Source: Branchipolynoe longqiensis
Lineage: Eukaryota; Annelida; Polychaeta; Phyllodocida; Polynoidae
Direction: 5' to 3'
Length of the DNA stretch: 64,000 bases
Assembly: GCA_030323885.1 (NCBI GenBank)
Contig: CM059192.1
Span: 61,931,593-61,995,592 of the forward strand
Shown piece after piece: positions 34,901 to 46,216 of the stretch. The notes under the pieces were generated by a model. The model worked only from the letters and a program-made list of their open reading frames with translations. It was not told where the DNA came from and did not search any database. The translations under genes and the position numbers were made by a program. Positions within the stretch are counted from its first letter, which is position 1. Each line of letters opens with the position of its first letter.

Positions 34901-36564
34901 TCGGGCACAATCAGTATGGCGTGTGTCCCCTCCATGCTGATTTTTCTCACTACTCGGCTGATAACGCTAAACGGTGGGAAAATATAGACTTTCCAAGCAT
35001 CCGGTTCGGGATGCCAAGAAACATAACAGGGTAACTTATTATTATTTTGTGATGCAAACAAGTCAACTTTAGGTGTCCCCCATTTTGCACAAATGAAGTT
35101 AAACAATGGTGTTGATAGGGACCATTCTAAATGGTCGTGGAATTTTCTACTCTTATGGTCTGCAAGTGTATTTTGTGACCCTGGAATATGCGCTGCAGTC
35201 AGCCAGACTTGTTGAGCCTGTGCCCAGTTCCAAATCAGTTTAGATAACTGATTGCAAGGCTTTGATTTGGTTCCACCCATGTTACGGATATATGCCATAG
35301 CAGTAGTGTTATCAGTTAGTATTCTAACTTGTGATTTAGGTATCTTTCCTAAGCTACGTAGACCCAAATAAATAGCACGCAACTCGAGCGCATTAATGTG
35401 ATCTGACTCTTCATCATGCAGCCATCTACCTCCTGTTGCCACTCCATCGCGATGGGCTCCCCACCCTTCTAACGAAGCATCAGTGGTAATTACTGTATTT
35501 GGTTCCGCCATGCGGATTGGATTGGGTGAATTTGCGATATGTTGCATCCACCATTGAATATCCTGTAACCCTTCTTCAGAAATAAACATCTTTCGTTCAA
35601 AATTACCTTTAGTTTGTGCTAATCCCAAATTTTTATCTATTTCTAGAGATTTAATATGGGCTTTCCCATATAGAATAGCGGGTGCATACGATATCATTAT
35701 CCCGATAAGAACTGCGACCTGTCTAATCTTAGGTTTCGGTAACTTAAGAAGCTGGGTCGCTGTGGTCATAAACTTATTTAATTTCTGTTCTGTTATCGAC
35801 ACTGTGAGGGACTGTGTATCAAGAATAAACCCTAAACATTTGAGTTGTTTTGTTGGTTGAAGCACTGACTTATGCGGATGTACATAAAACCCCAATTTAG
35901 TGAGTAATGCACATAAATCCAAAACGGCGTTTACACAACCAATGTGTGTTGACGCCATTATAAAGGAATCATCTATGTAAGGAAACATTATGTGACCATT
36001 CCGTGCCATAAGTGAGAAAACAGGATTAAGCAGTTTAGTGAATAAACGAGGGGCACAAGCTAAGCCATTCGGCATACAGGTAAACTCATAGAGTTGGTTA
36101 TCCCAAAGAAAACGGAGAAATTTCCGATGTTGTTCCGCTATGGGAACTGTGTAATATGCATCTTGTAGGTCAACACTAGCCATCCACGCATTTGGTGTAA
36201 TGAGGTCTCGTGCCGTATCTAGTGAAAACATTTTAAAATGTCGATATTCTATCATTTTGTTAAGGGTTGTTAAATCCAGGATCATTCGAACGTCCCCATT
36301 AGGTTTCGGTCTCGAGAAAATGTTTGAAATAAACTCTCCAGGGCAGTGTGTAACCTTTTGTATAATGCCTTTGTCAAAAAAAATTTGTACCTGTTCAGTT
36401 AGTGCCTCTCGTTCAATTGGTTCAATTTGATAGGGAAACGGAACTCTCCCTTGTACGGGTATTTGTATGAAGGGAATTTGAACACCTTTAACTATTTGTA
36501 AAATATACTGGTCACTGGTAATTTTGTCCCATTCAGAAATATGATTATGAATATTCCCAGCCAC
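34750..36564 (-). CDS. DIRS copy 1 reverse transcriptase / RNase H / methyltransferase-like protein
   Basis: A 604-residue open stretch. RT: catalytic Asp132 in ASVDLQDAYY and YIDD at 196-199. RNase H: Asp362 in TTDASLEGWG, Glu394 in NALELRA, Asp418 in LTDNTTA and Asp469 in NTLADHKSR. Residues about 497-575 (KVDLFASQNN, SWHPEPDAW, FPPFSVI, ILIVPDW) form the methyltransferase-like domain known in DIRS elements. After Val526 copy 1 lacks 12 residues that copy 2 retains, a 36-bp in-frame loss near 34986. The first codon given is GTG. The frame stays open upstream into the gag 3' end with no ATG, so a separate conventional start is not visible and expression as a gag fusion by frameshifting is possible. 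Confidence 0.92.
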   Translation of the reverse strand: MAGNIHNHISEWDKITSDQYILQIVKGVQIPFIQIPVQGRVPFPYQIEPIEREALTEQVQIFFDKGIIQKVTHCPGEFISNIFSRPKPNGDVRMILDLTTLNKMIEYRHFKMFSLDTARDLITPNAWMASVDLQDAYYTVPIAEQHRKFLRFLWDNQLYEFTCMPNGLACAPRLFTKLLNPVFSLMARNGHIMFPYIDDSFIMASTHIGCVNAVLDLCALLTKLGFYVHPHKSVLQPTKQLKCLGFILDTQSLTVSITEQKLNKFMTTATQLLKLPKPKIRQVAVLIGIMISYAPAILYGKAHIKSLEIDKNLGLAQTKGNFERKMFISEEGLQDIQWWMQHIANSPNPIRMAEPNTVITTDASLEGWGAHRDGVATGGRWLHDEESDHINALELRAIYLGLRSLGKIPKSQVRILTDNTTAMAYIRNMGGTKSKPCNQLSKLIWNWAQAQQVWLTAAHIPGSQNTLADHKSRKFHDHLEWSLSTPLFNFICAKWGTPKVDLFASQNNNKLPCYVSWHPEPDAWKVYIFPPFSVISRVVRKISMEGTHAILIVPDWDTQPWLPAVTQLAKEHIRFPRKPGNLTHHRPLVVHGDVSATPLLAFLF

Positions 36565-36629
36565 AAAGTTGCTTACAGTTTGTGTGGTTTTAGAGGCCGC
36601 GGGGACTTGTAAAGTCTGTGTTTGGGCCT

Positions 36630-37992
36630 CTACTTGGACCAGCCCCTTTGGAAGGGTCTCGGGGAGTTGAAGCCTCGGCCCAGTGGCCGTGCGGTGTTGT
36701 CGGTCCAGCCTGGGCGGGCGCCCCGGCCCCGGAAAGACTGGCTGAAGTGTGAGCCCGGTCTGGAACCCCTGCCGAGCCTTCGTGGGCGAAAATCCCTTCG
36801 TGACCTTTTGAAGCGTGGGGCTTCCTGCTTCTTCTTGCCATCCATATTTTTGCCACTTTTCGCTGCGGTTTCTACCTCTTTATAGAGGTATTGTAGTTGG
36901 CCGCCAAACATTTTCGTTCTGTCCAAAGGCTTCCCTTTGATCGGCTCTGGAGCCAGAAAGAGCGTATACTCTTTCCCATCATTGTCCGTGACCTTCTTTG
37001 AGCGGGCCACCTCTTTGCCAGCGTCTGTGCAAACCGACTTAAAGACATTCTCATATCTTCGGTAGGACAAGTAATTACCTGCCGCTGTTAACAGTGCAAT
37101 GCCTTTGTCCATGGTTTTAGCCAAGGATGAGAACTTGTTTTCTCTTTGCATTCGATTTACCACCGGAGTGATGGCCGTTAGAGTACCGAGCACCCCCTTA
37201 TGTGCTATGTGTAACACGCTCTCAAATTTCTTACGGTCTTCCGTCATGTTGACATCTCGATCCATCTCTTTAATGATGGAGTTGGGGACACCTTTAATGC
37301 CCGTCAATTCATCTCCTAGCTTGGAGATGATTTCCGCCGGTTTGAAGGTACGGAAATGAGCCATTTATGGTCTCGCGCATAAGCGTGGTAGTTTTAACCC
37401 GCTTAGCTTTCGGCTTCTCCACCTTCTTAGACACTTTGCCACCAATGGCAGCATAGACACCTTCATATTGTGTGTCTGAGTCTGATTCCGTGGAAGTGGA
37501 ATCTGTGGAGGAATCAGAAGAAGAAGAATCTTTCCTCTTCTTCTTCTTCTTCTTGGACTTGGTCTTTCGCTTCTTGCGAAGTCCGGACTTGTTACGTTCC
37601 TTGGTGAACTCGTCACCAGAAGAAGTAACGTGTTTCTTCTTCTTACTCCGTTTAGGAGGAGGAGGAGGAGGAGCCCTCGGCTCGATCGCCGAGTCTGTCT
37701 CTGAGTAGTCTTCCCAGTCCGACTCGTCTTGGAACCCCGGCCTATGCCGTTTAAGAGACGGCGGTGGTTTGAGAGACAGGATATGACTCTCCATAGCCAT
37801 CCACCGAGCCTCCCAGTCAGGAACTGTGGGGCCATCAGGCACTGTCTCTTCCTCCGGCTCGGAGAGTATATGCGCCCGGGCTGTGGTGAGGGCATTGCCG
37901 ACAACACCGGCGAGGAGTCGTACTCCTCGTCCGAGGCCCTGGGAGCACGTCCCTCGGCTGCTGCTGCAACGCGCTTACTCCGCTTCGTGGCC
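36630..37992 (-). pseudogene. DIRS copy 1 gag-like gene, broken by two frameshifts
   Basis: This corresponds to the intact 452-residue gag-like ORF of copy 2. It starts at 37992 with MATKRSKR, loses frame near 37877 (one base fewer than copy 2 in a run of G in the gene sense), continues in a second frame through the Lys/Ser/acidic tract, and shifts again near 37357 (one extra base). The last 244 residues (HFRTFKPAE to GWSK) are open. The product class is the basic, serine-rich DIRS ORF1 protein of uncertain structure, presumed to package RNA. The Arg/Gly-rich tail (SFRGRGARPG) is kept. Large overlapping frames on both strands here are composition artefacts. Confidence 0.88.
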
Positions 37993-38667
37993 ATCGGGAT
38001 CTGAAACCAAACATGTTGGTCAGTCTCGGTATTTATAAATGTCACAATGTTGTTGTTTAAAACGTAATTGGACATCTAGTGGTGTTAGAGAACGTGTTTA
38101 GACCGTTATAACACGGGCGTAATAAGCTAAATTTGTGCGTGGATTGTGGGTCAAGCCCAAATCTTACGCGGGGTCGGGACCAGTATATCGGCTCGCCCAT
38201 CTCTCTGTTCCGCACACTTCTCCCCCCTGCGACTACTACGCCAGCAGGTTGGAGAAAATGCTACAAAACTCGGAGAAACGCCTGAAAATATTGTGGGGAG
38301 TCTATAAAAGAAACCCAGGAGCATCTCCAACATCACTCTCTATTAGAGTCCGAGAGAATTTCCACAGGAGATGAGGCAAAGCCCACATCTCTACCCATGG
38401 TCACACGGGTGTTGACAGAACCGCTAAGAATCGGTTTCGTTACTTCGAGAAGGAATCTAGAGCGTTCTATCCTTGGTTTTTTATAACCGAAGAAACTAGT
38501 CCAAAAAGGACCAAAGAAAGTTCTGAACTTTCTATAACGATGCTATAATGCATCATAATTAAGCTAACCACAGTTTTTATTATACTTACTGCGTATTTGC
38601 TTGTGTAGACTAAATTTGCGGGAGCAACCCAACGAAACGTAATTCCAATCGTGAGTTGTTTATGCTA

Positions 38668-38724
38668 ATTGCTGGACCGGATGTGCTTCCTTCTCCCTAG
38701 CCTGAGATGTATAACGAGGTTTTT
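38668..38724. repeat. DIRS copy 1 left (5') terminus, eroded
   Basis: 33 bp match the inverted terminal repeat at 33401-33434 in reverse complement. The outer part, which in copy 2 is a 47-bp block containing two copies of AGCCTGAGGCT, is shortened here (CCTGAGATGTATAACG), so it can no longer pair fully with 33631-33677. Confidence 0.8.
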
Positions 38725-38804
38725 GTGTGTCTGTAGTAGGGGGAGGTGCACTGCAGATTACCGTCACCAAAAAAAAAAACAATTATAATTTAATCCCCTC
38801 TTTT

Positions 38805-38805
<1 letters not shown>

Positions 38806-38863
<58 letters not shown>

Positions 38864-38872
38864 AAAAAAAAA
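38806..38872. repeat. Poly-C run of about 53, followed by poly-A
   Basis: 38806-38858 is uninterrupted C, then TA and a run of A. It lies about 80 bp beyond the eroded end of DIRS copy 1. Length is likely unreliable. Confidence 0.9.
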
Positions 38873-39016
38873 CCCCTCTTATCCAAAATATATATATACC
38901 TAATACAACCTAATACAATGTACCTAATACAACGTATTAGTGAGGCATATATATGCTGATCGTGCTGCAGAATTGCAAATCCCGGAAATCCGCGAAATCG
39001 CAGAGATCTTATATCC

Positions 39017-39107
39017 CTGCTACATACTTCGCCACCCTGCTACATACTTCGCCACCCTGCTACATACTTCCCCAGCCTACTGCATACTGCCTCACCCTAC
39101 TACAAAT
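39017..39107. repeat. Short 20-bp tandem repeat
   Basis: About four units of CTGCTACATACTTCGCCACC, increasingly diverged. It is followed at 39150-39310 by repeated TAGTGTTTTGAAC words in direct and partly inverted order. Confidence 0.8.
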
Positions 39108-39482
39108 GAAAATGAATATGCAGCAATTATAAAGAGACACAAAGTTAGAGTAGTGTTTTGAACTTAGAATAGTGTTTTGAGCGTGGCCACAGTAGTGTTT
39201 TGAACCTACTTTCAACTAGGTTGAAAACACTACTGTAGTTTTTTTAACCTAGGTTGAAAACATTACCATGGTGTTTTTGTGGGGTAGTGTTTTGAACTTA
39301 CTACACCGGAAGTAAACGACACAGAATAGGAGGCCAGGAAGATGCACACGATCCTGGGTGGTATTTTGATCAGTGACTGAACCCTTTGGCTCGCACGAAT
39401 ATCGATGGCCTTCCTAGACTGGTTGAATCGATCATGAGCTACCTAGTCTGCCATCACCCTTCCTAACATATCGCTTTGCAAC

Positions 39483-40259
39483 ACCCAACCAGTTACTTTA
39501 TTGCACCCACCAAGTCCTACCAGCATTTTATTTTATTCACCCAGTCCTATCAGCACCTTATTGCACCCACCCAGTCCTATCAGCACTTTATTGTGCCCAC
39601 CCACTCCTATCAGCACTTTATTGCATCCACCCAGTCCTCTCAGCACTTTATTGCACCAACCCAGTCCTATCACCATGTTATTGCATCCACCCAGTCCTAT
39701 CACCACGTTATTGCACCCACCTAGTCCTATCAGCACTTTATTGCACCCACCTAGTCCTACCACCACGTTATTGCATCCACCCAGTCCTATCAGCATATTA
39801 TTGCACCCACCCTGTCCTATCAGCACTTTATTGCACCCACCCAGTCCTATCAGCACTTTATTGCATCAACCAAGTCCTATCAGCACTTTATTGCATCCAC
39901 CCAGTCCTATCAGCACTTTATTGCATCCACCCAGTCCTATCAGCACTTTATTGCATCCACCCAGTCCTATCAGCACTTTATTGCATCCACCCAGTCCTAT
40001 CAGCACGTTATTGCACCCACCCAGTCCTATTATCACTTTATTGCATCCACCCAGTCCTATCAGCACTTTATTGCATCCACCCAGTCCTATCAGCACGTTA
40101 TTGCACCCACCCAGTCCTATTAGCACTTTATTGCATCCACCCAGTCCTATCAGCACTTTATTGCATCCACCAAGTCCTATCAGCACTTTATTGCATCCAC
40201 CCAGTCCGACCACCACTTTATTGCACCCACCCAGTCCTAGCACCACTTTATCCCACCAG
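39483..40259. repeat. 30-bp minisatellite (about 25 units)
   Basis: Units of CCAGTCCTATCAGCAC then TTTATTGCACCCAC. Because the period is a multiple of three, both strands show long repetitive open frames (for example 257 residues of PSPISTLLHP), which I do not regard as genes. The array resumes after a SINE at 40595-40735. Confidence 0.95.
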
Positions 40260-40260
40260 G

Positions 40261-40593
40261 GGAGCGGGACATAGCTCAGGCGGTAGAGTGTCCACCTCTG
40301 TAGGTGTGGGTCATTCTATCGATCCTGCTGAGTGGACACATTTGTAGTTTGGGCTATTTCTGTTCCAACCAGTGGTCCACAACTGGTTCATCAAAGGCTG
40401 TGGTATGTGCTGTCCTGTCTGTGGGAAACTGCATATAAAAGACCCCTTGCTGCTTATCAAAAAAGAGTATCCTATGTGGCAGAAGCGAATTTCCTCCAAA
40501 GAAATGTCAGAATGAGCATATGTTTGACGTCCAATAGCCAATGATAAAAATCCATGTGCTCGAGAGGCGTCGTTAAATAAAACAAACTTTCCT
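40261..40593 (+). mobile_element. SINE family B inserted in the 30-bp minisatellite
   Basis: Same head, central block and end as the copy at 6136. It lies between two parts of the 30-bp minisatellite, whose units supply near-identical flanks (CTTTATC on each side). Confidence 0.9.
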
Positions 40594-40594
40594 T

Positions 40595-40735
40595 CTACTT
40601 TATCACACCCACCAAGTCCTATCACCACTTTATTGCTGCCATCCAGTCTGACCAGTACTTTATTGCACCCACCCAGTCCTATCACCAGTTTGCACCCACC
40701 CAGTCCTATCACCACTTTATTGCTGCCATCCAGGA
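40595..40735. repeat. Continuation of the 30-bp minisatellite after the SINE
   Basis: Four or five diverged units (AGTCCTATCACCACTTTATTG), two carrying GCTGCCATCCAG instead of the usual end. Confidence 0.9.
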
Positions 40736-43199
40736 ATAGGGCTGTAGGGGCTTCCTGACACTATTTACAGTATTCTGAGACTCGACAAGATCTATAATTA
40801 GTGAGTGCTTCATTCCATAGGATCCCACTTTCACCAATCAAGATGCCAGTATCACTATCTCATTGTCTATGTGTGCATTTCCCAATTATTCACAAACCAT
40901 TTTCAGAAGATAGCGGGTACCAAAATACCCACCCATTAACATGGCAGTCAGAAATAGCATTGCACCCACACAATTTGTGGGCGCCTGCTTGGCAGTCCAT
41001 TTGGCCTGAATAAATCATTTACTGCTCACCTACTCGTCTTCACTATGCCCAATCTACATGCATACCGCTTTTGGGTTCAACCACTTTTTAAATTCCAGTG
41101 ATCAGATTTCCGAAACTATATCTTAAATCGATCCCATCGGACACTATTCCACCGCTGATAACAGAATTTACTATACCCGCATCCCGCACCATGACTTTGG
41201 TGTTAATGTCCTAACGAGTGGTACAGTTGAAGGCTTGTGAAGTTGTGGCTAGGGCAAGCACAGATACCATTCACTGCGTATTTCTGGATTAATTAAACTC
41301 TTTTAATACACACACCGAATGGCGGGGAGGATAGCCAGTTAGTTGTAATAATGGGAGACTATTCCAGTATATAGATGCGGGGAAGGGACAAGAACCGTAT
41401 TTCTATGATACTCTGGCTGTCTGACCGTAGCCCGGGAAGTACACCGACTGAAGCGGTCAACCTGCGGGCAGGACGAGAGGCGGCGGCGGGCCAAGGAAAT
41501 TCACATGGAAAATTACATATATATCAATATTAACACGTAGGCTCACCTTAAGCGGGGGTGGAATAGCCGAACGGTTAAATATATATATCCATAATTATAT
41601 AAGTCTAGATTCAGGTTTAGAATTCTAGATCTAGGCATTTCTAGAATCGTTATTTGTGACCAAGAAGTTATAAGGCCAAAAAGCCAATACCACCATTGCT
41701 GGATACTTGTTCTCAGTTTCTTCATTTGAAAAGTATGAAATTTAGCAGCCTATGTATGTCCAAAGTGACTGATAGTTTTGTAGGGAATTGGATATTTGTT
41801 AGTTCAAAGTAGGTATCCCAAGTCATTTTTGCAACTCAATAAAAAGTAACATATAGTAAAGAATGCAAGGAACGTTCCAATCACTTTCCAAGAGCTCACG
41901 GCTTTATTCTTACCCTAACTAACAGAGTTGTTTCAATTAACATGTGTAGTCAAGCTGGATCAAACCCCTCCCCTGTAATTTAATGAAAACAAGTTTAGAA
42001 TTCCGACAATAAGAGCCTAAATCTCGTCTAAAACATCAGAGCGTGCCTAAAGTACATCTGACAGGTCAGAGCCCAAGCGCTCGACCTCTCACCATCGCTA
42101 GGAAAGTCACAATTCACGTATCCTAGCAACGCTTTACAGCAGGGAACCCGGCCCCGTAAATGGTGGCAAATGCGAGTCTGGTGAGTAGCCCGCATCTCAG
42201 AATGCGAGCTAATCAGCCCAGGCCCGCATTTACACCGGTTGAGTAGTCACGCCCACTTCATATACAAACTGCATAAAATGACTTGCATTCAATGACAACT
42301 GACCCCAACCAATGCTGCAATTCTTGTTTTAAACCAACATAAATAATAAGGAAACAATGTGAATAAAATAATAGCAACTTTAACTTCCTCTAGATCTAAA
42401 TCTGGACTTTTCAATTATTGATCTAAATGATGTAGGCCTAAATGTCAAATGTGTGAATAGAAACTTGTTTCAGAAGAAATATATAACCAACCAATGTCTG
42501 ATGAACCCTATGCCCACCCATTTCTTAGGCATTCCATTAACCATCAGATATAAATAAAAAAGATGAAAATAAAATAAGTAAGAGTGACTGAGGCTCCAGA
42601 TTTGTGTAGATCTAATTGCAGATGATGATTATGTAGGCGGACACACAATGGTAGATAAAAGATTCACATATTAATTCATGATATATATTTTTTAATTTAC
42701 TATTCCAACTTTCAAACTTTAGCTGAAGTCTAACAGATTCCAGATCTGCAAGCTCAGCTTGACATAGACTTAAGGCAAGCACATGTGCTTTGTGCAGGTT
42801 TGTTTTGGTTTAAAAAATCACACAATGCACCGTGATGCTGGAATTACAGACTGGTCTATTATAAAAATTGTATTTATGCAACCATGATTAAGCCACATTT
42901 ATTTTCATATAAGGGGGATCCTCACAAGATGGATTAATTATTTTTTAATTTCATGCCTGTCACAGCAAGGGCCATATTCACTGCGCACAGGAAGGATAGG
43001 GGAACAGGTCAATTTTGGTCAAAGATACTAGACTACATCAATAAGCAAAGCCAGTACAACTATCTGTATCATTATCCAACAATTCGCTGATGTGAATACA
43101 GCTAAACAATGTCAAAGGCACCATGGTGCTGTAAACAGCCAGCAACTGCTTGGTTGAGACATTAGCTGCTTTCGTAGTTGGGTTCCAGTTCCCACACAT
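40736..43199. other. SMURF intron sequence, AT-rich
   Basis: No gene. Only the solo MITE end at 42652 and a small GCATTT/AAATGC inverted pair at 42160-42235 stand out. Confidence 0.5.
42652..42668. repeat. Solo end of the TAGATAAAAG MITE family
   Basis: TAGATAAAAGATTCAC without a partner end. Related TAGATAAA-type ends followed by GATGACCAT and TTTAAA occur at 22728-22775 and 46137-46190. Confidence 0.55.
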
Positions 43200-43302
43200 C
43201 ATTAACATGGGGGGGGGTCTTCGTTCTGCAGCCAAGCTGTGCGCGCATACACAATGTTTATCAACATTGAAATAGGTCTATAGGTAGGGGGGGGGGCTGA
43301 TT

Positions 43303-43612
43303 TGTTGGTGCTTTGTCTTATCAACATCTAAGGTCATATAAGGATGGATACCGACTTGTGACGATGCACTCATTGCGGCTTTATAGTGCTTTCACCCCAG
43401 GCTGAGACCGAGCTGTTGGCACCATGGTCCGATATACATGTACTCAGATTATCCTGAGCAAACCGGCCCATGCCCTATCCTAGCTAAGCGCCAGGCTCCG
43501 TGTGACAAGTATCAATTTTGTAACTGATTGGTTTGAGTTGGTTGGGGTTCGAACACACGACCTCACTCATAAGAATTCCGACAACGCTCTTCTCAATTGG
43601 ACGGTCTCGTCC
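43303..43612 (-). mobile_element. SINE family A, diverged copy
   Basis: Body with ACATCTAAGGTCATAT and CACTCATTGCGGC, ending in a tRNA head containing GGGGTTCGAACACACG and, in the complement, a box A-like stretch. Confidence 0.8.
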
Positions 43613-43688
43613 GGTCAGTGTGGTTGGTAATGTTTGTTCCGTTGGCAAGCAGTCGGCTGGTCCTAGCTCGTATAAAATCGGACATCCA

Positions 43689-44062
43689 GGCCGTATTCGA
43701 TCATGACGGCCCGGGCGATTCGGGTCACCCGAGACTTTACGATTTCAAATAGCGAGTGGAGTCTAAAAATGACGTCACATTTGTGCTGGTACCTGTAGGT
43801 TAACAGATACCAGTGCAAGTCATATGTGGTTTTTAATGCTTTTTAGTTGTAATAATGAAATGGAAATATAACTAAACGATGCAATTATAAAACCTATTTT
43901 GCTGTAGTCATATCGGTTATTCCAACAAACAAAAAAGGTTTTGCATTAAGCCACCATTTTTTCCACCCCTAGCGTGTTCGTTTATGCAAGCTGAGGTTGT
44001 AGGCCCTGCTCATGCGTCAAAAAGTGATTCGGGTGACCCGAGTTGTTTAATCGAATACGGCC
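43689..44062. mobile_element. Inverted-repeat element with GGCCGTATTCGAT ends
   Basis: GGCCGTATTCGAT at the left and ATCGAATACGGCC at the right, with internal CGGGTCACCCGA/TCGGGTGACCCG pairs. 374 bp, no coding capacity. The AT-rich middle is unremarkable. Confidence 0.82.
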
Positions 44063-44252
44063 GCAGTGCGGTCAAAGACCGGCTCACTCCCTATCTCTCC
44101 CATGGTAATGTAAATTTTGCATTGCTACCATGTGGTGGGCTTCATCAGCCCGGCTGCTGGTTGGTGTTTCACATGTAAATACATACAATTATATTATACA
44201 TGAGATAGGTAAGTTTGAATACACATCAATATGAAATTGCTATGAACAAATA

Positions 44253-44296
44253 CACATCATCATCAGCATCATCATCATCACCGCCATCATCGCACA
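44253..44296. repeat. (CAT)n microsatellite
   Basis: An imperfect CATCATCATCAGCATC-type run. Confidence 0.85.
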
Positions 44297-44514
44297 TCTT
44301 TCACATTCATATATACATATAATATAGTAACTGTTTAACCAAGAGAAAAGCCAGCGCACCAAGTGGTGGGTTTGATCATTTTGATTACACAGTACAGGCT
44401 GAGTGAGCCGTCTTAATATTATAGGGTCTTTGGTGCGGTGAGACGACGGGCTGCAGGACATGCGGTGTTGGTGCGGCAGGAGGGTACTGGGTGTGTAATC
44501 GGGCCAGTCACCGC

Positions 44515-45915
44515 CCGCTGTCGCGGTTTCAGACCTCCGTCAGTTTCAGCTCTCCGTTGTCGCTTCTGCGCATGCATGGATTTCCTGCGCATGCGCCAAA
44601 TTCGAAGGACACCTTCAAACTGCAGAGTGTCGTGTTTTCAGACCTCCGTCAGTTTCAGCTCTCCGTGCTTTTATATTATTTTAATTATTGTTTCAGATAT
44701 CTCAGGCTTATTTTTGTTCCTATTTCTGAGGGGGTGGGGGGGTACTTTTATTTATCTATTCATGGCTTGGGTTTTGGGAGGGGTTTTATCTCTGAGAGGG
44801 GAGTAATTCTTGTTTATTTTTGTTCCTATCTCTGAGAGGGGGGTACTTTTATTTATCTATTCATGGCTTGGGTTTGGAGGGGGGTTGTATCTCTGAGAGG
44901 GGGAGGGGGTAATTCTTGTTTAGTTTTGTTCTTTTTGTATCTGAGAAGGGGGGGTGATTCTTTTTATATCGCTGAGGTGGGGGGGGGGGTACTTATATTT
45001 ATCTATTCATGGGTTGGTTTTGGTTGGGGAGGTTATTTCCTACCTCTATTCACACAGCGGCTGGCTTGGTATTTTGGGAGGAGGTGCTTTTACATTTTTT
45101 TAATTATTGTTTCAAATATCTCGGGAGGGGGGGTACTTCATCTTTCGGGAGGGGGTTTAATTCTTGTTTATTTTTGTTCTTTTTGTATTTGAGAAGGGGG
45201 GGGGTGATTCTTTTTGTTATGCTGGAGGTGTGTGTGTGTGGGGGGGGATAGCCCCCCCCACACAAACCAAGCATGAATAGATAAATAAAAGTACAAAGTA
45301 ACCCCCCCTTCAGCGATACAAAAAGAATCCCCCCCCCCCCTTCTCAGATACAAAAAGAATGATTAAAATAATCCCCTCCCCCTCCTGAGATAGGAACAAA
45401 AATAAACAAGAATTAACCCCCCCGTCTCAGAGATACAAAAATAATTATTAAAATAATCCCATCCCCCTCCCGAGATGGGAACCAAAATAAACAAGAATTA
45501 CCCCTCGCCCCCCTCTCAGAGATACAAAAATAATCTCCTCCCCTATCGGGTAAGCACTGACGTCACGCTAAACGGAAGTGCGGCCATTGTAGAGATACAA
45601 CCACAATAACAACCCCAACAAACTCAATGCATTGTCAATGGCAGTGATATATCTCTAAAACCACACCACCTAGAAACAAATCGCTTGGTACACATATAGA
45701 AAACATGTTTACCAAAAAGATTATATTAAATTTATAAGGTTTGTGACACGGACACTATAGTGACAGTATGAGTGCAGCGATTTGCGGCGATCGGCGCCGG
45801 TTTGAATCTGGCTCGATTTTGACGGATGCGCAGACGATGCTGTTCGATTTTGATGGATGCGCAGAAGCGATGCGGAGAGCTGAAACCGATGGAGGGCTGA
45901 AACCACAGCACCGGT
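44515..45915. mobile_element. Large foldback element with G-rich and C-rich arms
   Basis: The outer ends CGGTTTCAGACCTCCG and TCAGCTCTCCG (44520-44570, repeated at 44637-44665) are complementary to GAGAGCTGAAACCGATGG near 45870-45900. The inner arm 44690-45250 consists of GAGAGGGGGGTACTTTT-like units with TTTATCTATTCATGG; 45250-45545 is its C-rich complement. The module at 45605-45745 belongs to the family seen at 24484-24890. Confidence 0.75.
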
Positions 45916-46216
45916 ACGTGCCTGCCCACACGCACTAGACACGGTGCCCTACAAAGGCACACATGGCCCACTTTTTGTACAGCAGTAGCGCCCGCATTTC
46001 CTCGTCCATGCTATTAATTTTTTCTTTTTAAATACAAAACCTGCCCTACCGAATAGAGTGAGAACACATACAGATTTGTGTCTTCCATACCGTTACTACA
46101 AAACTAGTTCCCGCAACCCTAATTTAAGCATGGTAGAGTAGATAAAATACTCACATCCAGTACGGGGAATGATGACCATATTTAAAGGGCCACAAACATG
46201 ACCAAACCAACTTTTA

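Larger units (their letters stand above)
33319..38724 (-). mobile_element. DIRS-type tyrosine-recombinase retrotransposon, copy 1
   Basis: A near-full-length DIRS element about 5.4 kb long, coding on the minus strand in the order gag-like, RT/RNase H/methyltransferase-like, tyrosine recombinase. The 3' terminus (33319) abuts a (TA)n tract. Inverted terminal repeats lie at 33401-33434 and 38668-38700. The internal complementary region lies at 33543-33677. The 5' terminus is eroded: compared with copy 2 about 14 bp of the outer repeat are missing near 38706. Gag carries two frameshifts and the methyltransferase-like region lacks 12 residues, so this copy is a defective relative of copy 2, roughly 10% diverged by eye. 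The leader between 38076 and 38667 has no gene and presumably holds the promoter. It lies inside the SMURF intron in the same orientation as the host gene. Confidence 0.93.

Noticed and set aside
39501..40274. 257-residue plus-strand open frame and matching minus-strand frames
   Set aside because: A product of the 30-bp tandem repeat; no start context, domain or splice signal, and the sequence is open on both strands for the same reason.
44438..45353. Overlapping open frames rich in Gly, Phe and Leu on both strands
   Set aside because: Follow from the G-rich/C-rich foldback arms and share no conserved domain.
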